From contig NC_134398.1 in NCBI RefSeq assembly GCF_050003625.1, positions 98,125,479-98,189,478 of the forward strand: a stretch of 64,000 bases of DNA, written 5' to 3'. Positions within the stretch are counted from its first letter, which is position 1, and every line of letters starts with the position of its first letter. The position numbers and the translations under genes are program-made. The stretch comes from Haematobia irritans (lineage: Eukaryota; Arthropoda; Insecta; Diptera; Muscidae). A model generated the notes under the pieces. That model saw only the letters and a program-made list of their open reading frames with translations, was not told the DNA's origin and did not search any database. Below are positions 49,595 through 59,143 of this stretch, in pieces.

Positions 49595-49870
49595 TTAAGG
49601 GACTTGTAAGTTATATGAAAAGATGATGTACAGTGGGAGAAAAGATGATTCAATTTGTAAGAGGAAATTTCCCAAATGTTTTCTCCATAAGGAGTTAGCA
49701 TAAAGGGCCCAAAATTGAGTTATCTCTCCCAGCCAGACTATACTAAAGGCTGTGGAAAGGTTCATTCGCCCGAACCGAAACATGTACAGTCCAGGCGTGT
49801 ATAGATTGGTATCTGGCGTTTTCTTTTCAATGGCTCTATTAACCATGTTCCTTAATCTATATCTGTCCAT
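49595..49870 (-). CDS. Identical 91-aa open frame in the right hairpin arm
   Basis: Exact inverted copy of the frame at 48946-49221. See that entry; function unknown and coding status doubtful. Confidence 0.25.
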   Translation of the reverse strand: MDRYRLRNMVNRAIEKKTPDTNLYTPGLYMFRFGRMNLSTAFSIVWLGEITQFWALYANSLWRKHLGNFLLQIESSFLPLYIIFSYNLQVP

Positions 49871-49912
49871 AAAGCTCGAAAAATAATTGTATAATTAAAT
49901 TTCTTTTAACTT

Positions 49913-50075
49913 TAATACTTCTTTATTTAATTATTTTTTGTAAAGAGAATAAACACATACTCACCAATCAAACAAATAAATACAACAAATATTATAATTG
50001 AACATTAGCCTGGTTGTGTTGTCATTTGGATCTGTGGGTTGTGGGTGAAGTTTGTTCTGGGACGGTGGCAAGAGA
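49913..50075. other. Spacer between hairpin and LOA fragment
   Basis: AT-rich. On the minus strand TTGATTGGTGAGTATG (near 49973) is a good splice-donor-like string. The LOA frame on the minus strand runs on into this spacer (to 49961), making a chance fusion. Origin unknown. Confidence 0.3.
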
Positions 50076-50851
50076 ATACCTCCTAAAGATATGGGCTTAA
50101 CCGTGGGAGTTTTGCGATCTTTGCAGTACATGACTAATTCTGCCTTTGCAGGATTTACTCCGAGACCATTCTCTTTCGCCCATTTCTCAGTCCTCCGGAG
50201 GGCTCTCTGTATAACTTCTCTGATTGTGGATGGGAATTTTCCCCTGACTGCTAGAGCCACATCGTCTGCGTATGCCACCACTTGTATCCTTTCTTTTTCT
50301 AGGGAAACCAGAAGGTTGTTTATAGCAACATTCCAAAGAAGAGGTGATAGAACTCCTCCTTGGGGAGTGCCTCTGTTCACATACCTTTGTATCTTTGCTT
50401 GTCCTAGTGTGGCCGAAATACGTCTCCTCATTAGCAATTCATCTAGAACCCTAAGTATACCCGGATCAACATTCAGAGTTGCCAGTCCATTTAATATAGA
50501 GCTCGGATGGACGTTATTGAATGCCCCATCGATGTCCAGAACGCCACGATTGTGTATTCATTGACAGATAGTGAGATTTCAATAAAGCTGACTAGTTCAT
50601 GCAAAGCGGTCTCAGTAGACCTGCCCTTCGAGTATGCATGCTGTCGTTTCGAAAGCAAACTTGAATCGACGCTAGTTCTAAGATAAATGTCTATCATCCT
50701 CTCCAGAGTCTTAAGTAGGAATGAGGATAAGCTGATTGGTCGGAAATCATTCGCACTCGAGTGAGATGCTTTTCCCGCTTTAGGTATGAAAACGACTTTT
50801 GTTTCCCTCCACTTTTCTGGAATATATGCTAAGTTTATACATCCTTTATAT
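50076..50851 (-). mobile_element. LOA LINE internal RT fragment
   Basis: The minus strand carries RT from GKWRETKV through the YADD motif (AYADDVALA) to KPISLGG, with an in-frame break near 50540. It is truncated at both ends: the left joins unknown sequence at 50076 and the right abuts a SINE tail at 50852. About 90% like 41990-42735 by eye. Confidence 0.85.
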
Positions 50852-51149
50852 AGGTTAGATTAGGTTATGTGGCAGCCCGATGTATTAGGCTCACTTAGAC
50901 TATTCAGTCCATTGTGATACCACAGTGGTGAACTTCTCTCTTATCACTGAGTGCTGGCCGGTTCCATGTTAAGCTCAATGACAAGGGACCTCCTTTTTAT
51001 AGCCGAGTCCGAATGGCGTTCCACATTCCAGTGAAACCACTTAGAGAAGCTTTGCAACCCTCAGAAATGTCACCAGCATTAGTGAGGTGGGATAATCCAC
51101 CGCTGAAAATTTTTGGTGTTCGGTCGTAGCAGGAATCGAACCCACGACC
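50852..51149 (-). mobile_element. tRNA-headed SINE, copy 2
   Basis: The tail TAGGTTAGATTAGGTTATG (degenerate AACCT repeats on the minus strand) is at the left. The head is cut just beyond the B box GGTTCGATTCC at about 51149, so the 5' A-box part is missing. Confidence 0.85.
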
Positions 51150-51159
51150 TGGTATATGC

Positions 51160-51675
51160 AATCCTTAATCGCACTCCAGAGGGACTGAGACGAGCATATA
51201 CCAAAGTTTTTGTTGTCCTATAGATCTGCCATTCATGATTCCACCTCTCGAACACCGGCCAATGTTTTATTCGGAACTGAGTTAAAGTTGCCTGGAGATC
51301 TGATATTCGGCGCTAAACCTAATGAGCTCGCCATGGAAGAAAACAGAAACGACATCCCAAACACTTTCGGTGAAGTTCACGAATCAGTGCGCAACAAAAT
51401 AAAAATTGTCAGCAACAGATTGAAGGCGAGATAAGATCGTGCTGTAAATACTGAGGGCTTCCAAGAAGAAGAATTGGTTCTGCTATTTAACCCGCAACGA
51501 AAGAAAGGATTGTGTCCTAAACTGCAAACACAGTGGGAAGGCCCATACAAAGTCATCAAGAAGATCAATGATGTTGTATACCGGATTCAGAAGGACGACA
51601 GCCCTAGATCAAAGATGAAAGTTGTACATCTGGAAAGATTGGCTACCTTCTGTGCCTGTTCGGGACGATCAGGCT
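51160..51675 (+). pseudogene. Gypsy pol, integrase C-terminal part
   Basis: Resumes with a second copy of TTAATCGCACTC (51165), which also ends the first part (48813). LSYRSAIHDSTSRTPANVLF and FGTELKLPGDLIFGAKPNE then complete the core. After a stop (51432) come LLFNPQRKKGLCPKLQTQWE and GPYKVIKKINDVVYRI, the C-terminal SH3-like region, up to VVHLERLATF. Confidence 0.8.
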
Positions 51676-51689
51676 TAAGCGGGAGGCAG
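51676..51689 (+). other. Polypurine tract of the gypsy element
   Basis: AAGCGGGAGGCAG lies directly before the LTR start TGTTACG. Confidence 0.7.
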
Positions 51690-52287
51690 TGTTACGAATT
51701 TGATAATTATAGATTTAAGTTTATTTAAATTAGTTTCCGTTAATATAAAATTTCAAATTGTAACGATAAAATTTCGTTATCACTTGGAATCATCTATTCA
51801 TTTTCTGGTACTTTCCTGAATTTCTTTTATGTTCTTTTGTTTGCTTATTTTCATATCGAAATGTAAGTTGTTACTCTCTCATAGCATAACAACGCCTTTG
51901 CTTTGTTATTTTGCATTCTCATTGTCTATTGTAATTGTTATTGTTGTCGTAGTAATGCGAACATATATCTATGTGAGTGTATATGTGTTTGGCAGACACC
52001 AGATGAATAACTTAATGGTCGTAGATTCTTCTAGCGTTGTCAAAGAATGTTCTGGCGTTGCCAGAATATTGTAATGCTGCCAGAATATTCTCACATTGCC
52101 AAACCGTCATATATAAAAGCGCTCGCATGCTGCTAACGAGTCAGTCTTAATTAAAGCGTCAAACGAATAACATCAGTGTGAACGAATTGTAAAGTGAATA
52201 GTAAATAAATTGTAGATTAACGTTATTGAAACGAACAGTATTTTAATTGACGGGTAACTAAAAACGCCTAAATATAAAAACGTAACA
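51690..52287 (+). repeat. 3' LTR of the gypsy element
   Basis: 598 bp bounded by TGTTACG and CGTAACA. It includes the GAANNTTC repeats, TATA (52110-52119) and initiator TCAGTC (52141-52146) described for the 5' LTR. It has 14 bp (AAACGAATAACATC) absent from the 5' LTR. The target duplication cannot be checked because the 5' end of the element is lost. Confidence 0.9.
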
Positions 52288-53136
52288 ATATATTAGGTGA
52301 ACATATGCTCTAAATTCACTACTTATTTCATGGCCGAAGGTATGCTTGGGTTGAAGTACTTTCCTCGTAGGACATGCGTATGTATATGTAATCCGAAGCG
52401 ATTCCAATTTGTAAGTGGTTATTTCTTTTTGATTGGGATTACCTACAAGATTACCGGGTAATGAGAGTTTTATGTGTATCATCCTCTCCAAAGTCTTAAG
52501 TAGGAATGAGGATAAGCTGATTGGTCGGAAATCCTTCGCACTCGAGTGAGAGGCTTTTCCCGCCTTCGGTTTTAATTAATTTTATGTTTTAATTAATTTT
52601 CTTAACTCTTCGTCGGTTTTGGCATTTTACTTTTCCAGAAAGTAACGAAAGCATTTGTATTAATATGAGAATTATTCACTATTTATATCTTCACTATTTA
52701 TTAAAAATTAAATTTATTTTAGAATGGGCAAGTTTGGGCAGACAAATTGTACAACACGTAAAAGTATACTTCCTCAACAATAATAAATAAAAGGTTTCTT
52801 TAACAAACGTTAACAACTGTTTAAAAGTTTTCTTTATTAACTGTTATTGCAAAAAAATTAGACACGAAATTTTTCAATTTTTGATGTTCTTGATTACACG
52901 CAAACTGCATAAATTTTGGTAAACATTGACAGCTTCTTTTCATGAACAGGATAGTCAAGTTTTAGATTTGCTTTTGATTTATACTATCCAAGATGTTACA
53001 AAGTAATTTGAATTGGAACATCTAACAATTTTTCATTTTGAAAATTTGACTTTTTGCCGCTATTTTGCGATTTCCGCCCATAGTGCTTTGTAGGGTAAAC
53101 CGAAAACTTTCCAACAGCAACTTTCCAGCAACACAA
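52288..53136. other. AT-rich interval with a 94-bp LOA fragment
   Basis: 52478-52571 (minus strand) matches LOA RT around the PKAGKASHS to LKTLERMI codons. 52288-52477 has a minus-strand open stretch of unknown origin. 52572-53136 is AT-rich with nothing recognised. Confidence 0.55.
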
Positions 53137-53220
53137 TTTTTATTCAACCGTCGAACTGAACGTACGTGTTATTTTAATATCGGATTACGAATTTCACGTG
53201 TGTTGGAAAATCAAACCACC

Positions 53221-54028
53221 ATGCAGCGAAATTCAAAGTTATCCACTGGGTTGCTAACTTCTGGGCCCAGTGGACGGGTATCGACTGAAGTTATAAATTT
53301 GGGCAGTGACAAAGAGTCAAGCCCAATAATAATCCTGATCCTGAGTCGATACTAAATAGACTAAAGGAATGTAACCCAGATCTTCCAACCGCCGATTGGA
53401 AGGTTGGTCGTTTGGATGAGGTGGATGGACCAAGACGACTTGCGGTGTTTATATTGAACATTGAGTCGCTGCCACATCTAGCCCAGACCCAAGGACGTGT
53501 AAGGCTATGGTCACACTAGGCAAATATTTGACTAAAATGAGTGTCAAACATTTTTCCACAATCATTTTTTTTTTTTTTTGGAAAATATTCCTACAATGAT
53601 GTTAGATATCCAATATAAGCTACAAATGTCTCTTGGTTTGGCTGTGGCGACGGATTCTTTTTTGATTTCTGTCAAATATTTGCCCAGTGTGACCATAGCA
53701 TAAGTCATGGCTTTCATGACATTCATATGAAGGTATACAAAAGCGATCAGTCAAATGATTCCGAAACGAACAAGCCTCCGGTAGAGTTAGAAGAAAAAAA
53801 TCTTGTGAAGCCGAAGGAGACATAAAAACTGCAGACATTGACGAACATTGTATGCGGGAAGTCCCTACAGACTCAAACCTCACCAAAGCTGAACCGCGGG
53901 TTGTTGCGAAAGTCACCGAGATCTGTGAAGAGGAAGCCCTTGATAACTCAATTGAAGCGGCTGATGTGACGGTGGTTGAAAATTTGGATTGTTCTACGGT
54001 TCCTCCAGATAAATCTTCACCATTGTAA
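53221..54028 (+). pseudogene. LOA ORF1 remnant (copy 2)
   Basis: The N terminus matches MQRNSKLSTGLLTSGPSGRV of the intact copy. It then jumps at about 53328 to the region equal to 40110 onward, losing about 620 bp. The MITE at 53504 interrupts the C-terminal half. Confidence 0.8.
53504..53700. mobile_element. MITE with GCTATGGTCACAC ends
   Basis: Near-perfect inverted ends: GCTATGGTCACACT(A)GG with CAAATATTTGAC, and their complement ending GTGTGACCATAGC. TAAG flanks both sides (53500-53503, 53701-53704). 197 bp, non-coding. Confidence 0.75.
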
Positions 54029-55178
54029 GGCCTCTTGTGCTGCCTTAAAAGTTCTCCTAATGAAAGGAGACATAGATATAGTTCTTATTCAAGAACCATA
54101 CATATATAAGAACAATAACTGTGAATTAATCACTCCGGGTATCAAACTTTTGCATAATACCGGTAAAGATATAAATCGAGCATGTATAATTGCTAAAAAC
54201 GAACTAAACTTGTTTCTGCTTCCTTCATTGAGCAATGCAGACACTGTCGTAGCCAAGGCCGTATTCATGGGGGGGGATGAGGGGGATCAAACCCCCCCCC
54301 CGAAATGAATGCATATTTTTATATATATAAATATATATTTTTAGCTGCATAGAAAAATCTTATCGAAGATGTTGAAGGAAAGCTGAAGGTTTTATTTTGA
54401 AAACGCTTACCTATAAAACTTGCACAAATCGTAGAATACTAGTTGAAAAGCCCGTCAAACGACGGTCGAAAAAAACAAATTGCTTTTGTTCTCGCACCAC
54501 AAATTTCATTTTTGGAAAATGTATTTCTGCTTTTTATGTGTGTTTGTTGTTCTTTTTGTGAACATGACTCGCTTTGTTTGGCCATAACAACAACAACGAA
54601 ACAGCCAAACACACATGTGTAAATGAAATGGCGCAAAACCTGCCTAATTCAGCGATGGAAGCACTTGGAGAGTGCAATAAAGAGATATTTCCAAACGTGC
54701 ATATTCTTTTAAAAATTTTGGTCACTTTGCCAGTAACTCAGGGATGGAAAATACAATTTTTAAGAAAGTACAAAAAAGGTATTTTTTGAGCGGAAAGGTA
54801 CTTTTTACTAAATTTCAACAAAAATTTCACTGGAAGATTATTGTCAAGAGACTGAATTTTAAAGAAAATAAAATTTTGAAAAAGTTTTCTATATAAAAAA
54901 ATTTTGAAAAAATTTTCTATAGCCGGCTATCATACAAAAACCTTTTTTATTCGGAAGGTTCAAGTGTGGTTTATTGTTGGGTTTAATGAACTGCCTGAAT
55001 TTATTCTTATAATTGGTTGATAGTTTTGCTGCAAGTAGGGGATGCTGATGACGAATGTGGTAATTCCGAAACGTGCGTCCATCCAACCATCTTGCAGTCA
55101 TAGGGCTTTGCCCAAATAAATTTGACAAACATTATTTTCCTCTGTTGGTTAAGCTACACTTGTAGTTTAGTCAATGTA

Positions 55179-56571
55179 CACCCAGAAAAAAGTGCCTTCG
55201 AAACTAAAGGAAAATTTTTTCATCAATATAGTTTATCCATTTTATTTCCATTAAGGTAAATTTTTGTGAGAAATAATAAAATTTAATCGTTTCAGTAAAA
55301 AAATCCTAAACTGGAAGCAGTTAGGAATAGTTCAATAACTAGAATAAGGCATGGAATTTTACTCATACTGTTTTCTTCGCTGGGTATAAGAATTTACTAC
55401 TGAACAAGAAAATTTTATTCACCGATAACAAAGCATTCGTAAAAATAAACAAAATCCGAACTAAAACCAAGCTTCCTCAAAATTAGTAAAATTTCTTATA
55501 AAATGATAATTGCGACTTCCTTTATAATAGAAAGTTTTTCACACATACGAACAACACTTGGCATAGAAAAATATTTTAGTTCATTCGTACTAAGAAGTAT
55601 GCAATCCTTTCAAAACTTAAGGAAACACACTTGTTAGAATATAGGAAATTTTCCTATATTTCTATTGTCTACCTGTAATCGATACCTGTCATCGTAATCG
55701 ATGTGTTTGCGCGTGGGTGTAATCGATATGTTTGCGCGTGGGTTGTTTTTTTAGTTGGAATCGCGTTGTTGTGGTATACGGAGAGATTGTTAAAAAATAA
55801 TATGGTAAAATAATATAATAAATAACAAATAAAATATATAAAATATTTGTTATTTTAAATTAGTGAGAAAAACGTTCGTTTTTTGAAAATAAATCTATCA
55901 ATGTTCATTTCATTTGTCTTCATTTTGGAATCTTCAATTATCAGGTAATATTCAGTGACGCTAACCTTTTGTATCAAAAATGGTATATGATTTTTTATAT
56001 TTGTAGGTATTGAAATTGTAAAAGGAGGACAAAATCGTTAGGCAGCAACTTATTAAAGGTGAAAAGTACAAGAAGAAGAAAAAGTGCGTTTTACAGTTGA
56101 TAATATCACATGGAAATTGGAAATAGTGGAATAATAAACTAATATTTCAAGGACAGTCGATACTGTTGATTCTTAATAAATATATTCAATATATATATAA
56201 AACTTGTCTTTTATTGAAGATAAAATTGCTTATATAAATAAATAAAATTGTATTTAAAAACGAAGGTAAGCAGTTCTAATTATGAAGTAAAAGTTTTACC
56301 ACAAATATGTAAGATTTGCCCAAATGAATGAAAAAATTTCAATAAAATCATTCCATATATGAATTCAAATCAGTTAATTTTTTTCATTCTGTAGTATAGT
56401 GGTATATAAATATAGGAAAATGTTAACTAATATATGGAATGCATTATACCTAATTTCTACGAAAATCACATCGTTCAAACAAATAAAAATGTCTTTGGCG
56501 CTATACGAAGTTCAACTTTCTTCACAATGAGTTCATTTTAACTTACAGAAGGGGTCACTTTTTTCTGGGTG
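55179..56571. mobile_element. TA-flanked element with CACCCAGAAAAAAGTG ends
   Basis: Inverted ends CACCCAGAAAAAAGTG (55179) and CACTTTTTTCTGGGTG (to 56571), with TA at 55177-55178 and 56572-56573. 1.39 kb without a recognisable transposase. A fragment of this family (AATATTTTAGTTCA, GTACTAAGAAGTAT) recurs at 60783-60835. Confidence 0.75.
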
Positions 56572-56639
56572 TATGGTTTTAAGCTGCAATAAAAAAACAA
56601 CAACAATGCTTAAAGAACAAAACCAACAATAACAAAACA

Positions 56640-56850
56640 AAACGAAAGGAAATAAAATTTTGCAAAAAAATTCTATAGAAAAAAAATTTTGCAAAATTTT
56701 TTCTATAGAAATAAAGTTTTGCAAAAATTTCCTATAGAAATTTTCAATTGAAATAAAATTTTGACAAAATTATCTATAAAAATAAAATTTTGCAAAAATT
56801 CTATATAGAAATAAAATTTAGACAACATTTTCTACCGAAATAAAAAATTG
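56640..56850. repeat. Tandem TCTATAGAAATAAAATTTTG-type repeat
   Basis: Five or more degenerate copies of a 28-30-bp unit containing CTATAGAAATAAAATTTT. The same unit is at 54870-54920 and 61405-61495. Confidence 0.7.
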
Positions 56851-59047
56851 ATAATATAGAATCGCATTCTTTTTTTTCGACTAAAACATTCTTGAAGTTC
56901 AATAAAATCCTGTTTTTGACTATATCTTTTACAAAATCGAGATTTTCTTCCCACATGAACATGTCTTTCTCAAAATATTAAAATATTTTTGTACTATAAA
57001 TCTGATATCGACTCAAAAATGTCTACACAAAAGGTACTAAATCATTCGCAGGGGTACTACGGTACTGACCGGGTGCAGTTACTACGTGCTCATCCGAACG
57101 TTCATTTTCAAAAATTAAGAGAGTAAAGACGTATCTTAGAAATTCGACTGGCGAGAGTAGACTCAATGGATTGGCATTAATGTCGGTTCATCGCCGAATA
57201 AATGTGCCGACTGAAGAAGTCATTGATTTATTTGCTGCCCAAAAAGCCCGTCGGCTCAATTTAATATTATAAAAATATTGTATACATACCTTTGCATAAA
57301 TAAAATTTTCTACACATGAGATTATATGAATATTTTTTTTTTAAAGTTGAACCCCCCCGAATTAAAATCCTGGCTACGGCCTTGGTCGTAGCCAGTTTAG
57401 CTATATCCAAATGCAAATACTGGGTATCTTCGGTCTACATGGAACATGATAGGGAGATGCCTCCATGTGCCGTTAAGACCTTAGTTGAGGAGTCACTGAA
57501 AAAAAAAGACAAAACTCATTATGGGATGCGATGCAAATGCACATCATAGCATTTGGGAAGTAGTGATACTAATGCAAGGGGAGGGTCGCTAATAGAGTTT
57601 ATTTTGCGTAGTAACCTGGTAGTTTGCAATAAGGGCGATGCACCAACCTTCGTCACCAAAAACAGGCAAGAGGTTTTGGACGTCACATTGGCCTCTCTGG
57701 AACTGAATGATGAAATATCTGGGTTGCAAGTTTCAGATTGGCTGTTCGTACTTCAAAGACCATATTTCCGCCAAATGTTAGGAAAGCTAATTGGAATAGG
57801 TATAGGCAATCGTTCAATATGATGATACCGGAAATATCAGAGACAAATATGAGCACTGTGCAAGATATCGAACACGCAGTGGAGCGGATTACTAAGGCCT
57901 TCAACATCTCACTGAAAGCTACATGCCCTAGAAGGAAGCCAAGGGGGAAAAATCGGCCGCCATGGTGTACTACGGAGTTAAGTAATATGAGGAAATCCTG
58001 CAGGAAGCTCTTTAACAAAAAAGTCCACCAGAGCTCCTGAGGATTGGGACGCTTACAAGAAGAATCTGAAAGGATACAAGCGAGAACTGAGAAAGGCTCA
58101 GCATAACTCTTGGAATGTTTACTGCAGCAGTATTGATAATACGTCCGAGGCTTCCAGACTACGGAAGGTACTAGCATCCACTAACTCCGCTCCAGGTTTC
58201 ATTAAAACATCGGAGGGAAATTGGACAACGTCCAGTGAGGAGACGCTGGAGGTACTATTGGATACACATTTTCCTAGAAATCAGACGGTTGGACCATGTT
58301 CTGGCGGTGCTACAGTGACTCAGCGGTCATTTCCTATCGACGAACTTGTATCGGAATCTAGAATAAAATGGGCGTTAAATAGCTTTGGGTCATTCAAATC
58401 CCCCAGACCTGATGGAATTACTCCGGCGGAGTTACAAGCAGTGACTTATCCCTTGGTTGACGGTGATATAACATATTCTAGAAAAGTGGAGGGAAACAAA
58501 AGTCGTTTTCATACCTAACGCAGGAAAAGCCTCTCACTCGAGTGCGAAGGATTTCCGACCAATCAGCTTATCCTCATTCCTACTTAAGACTCTGGAGAAG
58601 ATGATAGACATTTATCTTAGAACTAGCGTCGATTCAAGTTTGCTCTGGAAGCGAAAGCATGCATACTCGAAGGGCAGGTCTACTGAGACCGCTTTGCATG
58701 AACTAGTCAGCTTTATCGAAAGCTCACTATATGTCAATGAATACACAATCGTGGCGTTTCTAGACATCGAGGGGACATTCAATAACGTCCATCCGAGCTC
58801 GATATTAAATTGACTGGCAACTCTGAATGTTGATCCAGGTATACGTAGGCTGCTAGACGAACTGCTAATGAGGAGACGTATTTCAACAACACTAGGACAA
58901 GCAAACATGCAAAGGTATGTGAACAGAGGCGCTCCTCAAGGAGGAGTTCTATCACCTCTTCTTTGGAATATTGCTATAAACGACCTTCTGGTTTCCCTAG
59001 GAAAAAAAGGATAAAAGTGGTGGCATACGTAGACGATGTGGCCCTAG

Positions 59048-59143
59048 GTTAGGTTAGGTGGCAGCCCGATGTATCAGGCTCACTTAGACTATTCAGTCCA
59101 TTGTGATACCACAGTGGTGAACTTCTCTCTTATCACTGAGTGC
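59048..59143 (-). mobile_element. SINE tail insertion (96 bp) with 11-bp target duplication
   Basis: The minus strand carries the last 96 bp of the SINE, ending in AACCTAAC. Exact TGTGGCCCTAG flanks it at 59037-59047 and 59144-59154. It splits the RT of LOA copy 2. Confidence 0.92.

Larger units (their letters stand above)
48847..49912. repeat. Large inverted-repeat (hairpin) cassette
   Basis: Arms 48919-49310 and 49506-49897 are 392-bp perfect reverse complements except for one mismatch seen (48935/49881). The loop is 195 bp. A separate 48-bp perfect inverted pair (48861-48908 and 49311-49358) brackets the left arm. The whole block is flanked by a 15-bp direct repeat AATTTCTTTTAACTT (48847-48861, 49898-49912). 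Transcription through it would give a long, nearly perfect dsRNA stem. Confidence 0.9.
39225..52287 (+). mobile_element. Ty3/gypsy LTR retrotransposon carrying nested insertions
   Basis: 5' LTR remnant (about 39225-39271 and 44298-44701), PBS at 44704, gag and pol (44711-48838 and 51160-51675), PPT, 3' LTR (51690-52287). Insertions: a full LOA LINE in the 5' LTR, then a large inverted-repeat cassette, a LOA fragment and a SINE in the integrase. Many frameshifts. Gag carries a SAP domain. Confidence 0.85.
54739..57075. mobile_element. hAT-like non-autonomous element inside the hAT
   Basis: Flanked by CAGTAACT (54731-54738) and CAGTTACT (57076-57083), an 8-bp duplication with one change. Left end CAGGGATGG, right end GACCGGGTG; the TIR is poorly preserved. 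GGTATTTTTTGAG and AATAAAATTTTG(C/A)-type tandem words lie near both ends (54840-54920, 56640-56830). Confidence 0.6.
54600..57271 (+). pseudogene. hAT transposase C-terminal (dimerisation) remnant
   Basis: Left piece (54628-54738): NSAMEALGECNKEIFPNVHI then LLKILVTLPVT. Right piece (57084-57271): TCSSERSFSKIKRVKTYLR, RLNGLALMSVHRRINV and the final FAAQKARRL. Both match the conserved hAT dimerisation region. They are contiguous once 54739-57083 is removed. The rest of the transposase is absent. Confidence 0.75.
54254..57384 (+). mobile_element. hAT transposon (8-bp target duplication) in LOA ORF2
   Basis: Ends CAAGGCCGTA and TACGGCCTTG, flanked by exact GTCGTAGC at 54246-54253 and 57385-57392. 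Terminal C/G-rich runs follow both ends. Transposase remnants are present near both sides of a further insertion. Confidence 0.85.

Noticed and set aside
49961..50437. 158-aa fused minus-strand frame as a novel fusion gene
   Set aside because: The LOA RT part ends at 50076 and the tail is read-through into unrelated spacer with no sign of selection.
52258..52491. Minus-strand 77-aa frame after the 3' LTR
   Set aside because: Its ends lie in the LTR and in a LOA fragment; the middle has no recognisable family.
54268..54303. G- and C-run segment as a G-quadruplex regulatory element
   Set aside because: The runs belong to the terminal region of the hAT element and recur at its other end near 57346, so they are explained by the transposon end.
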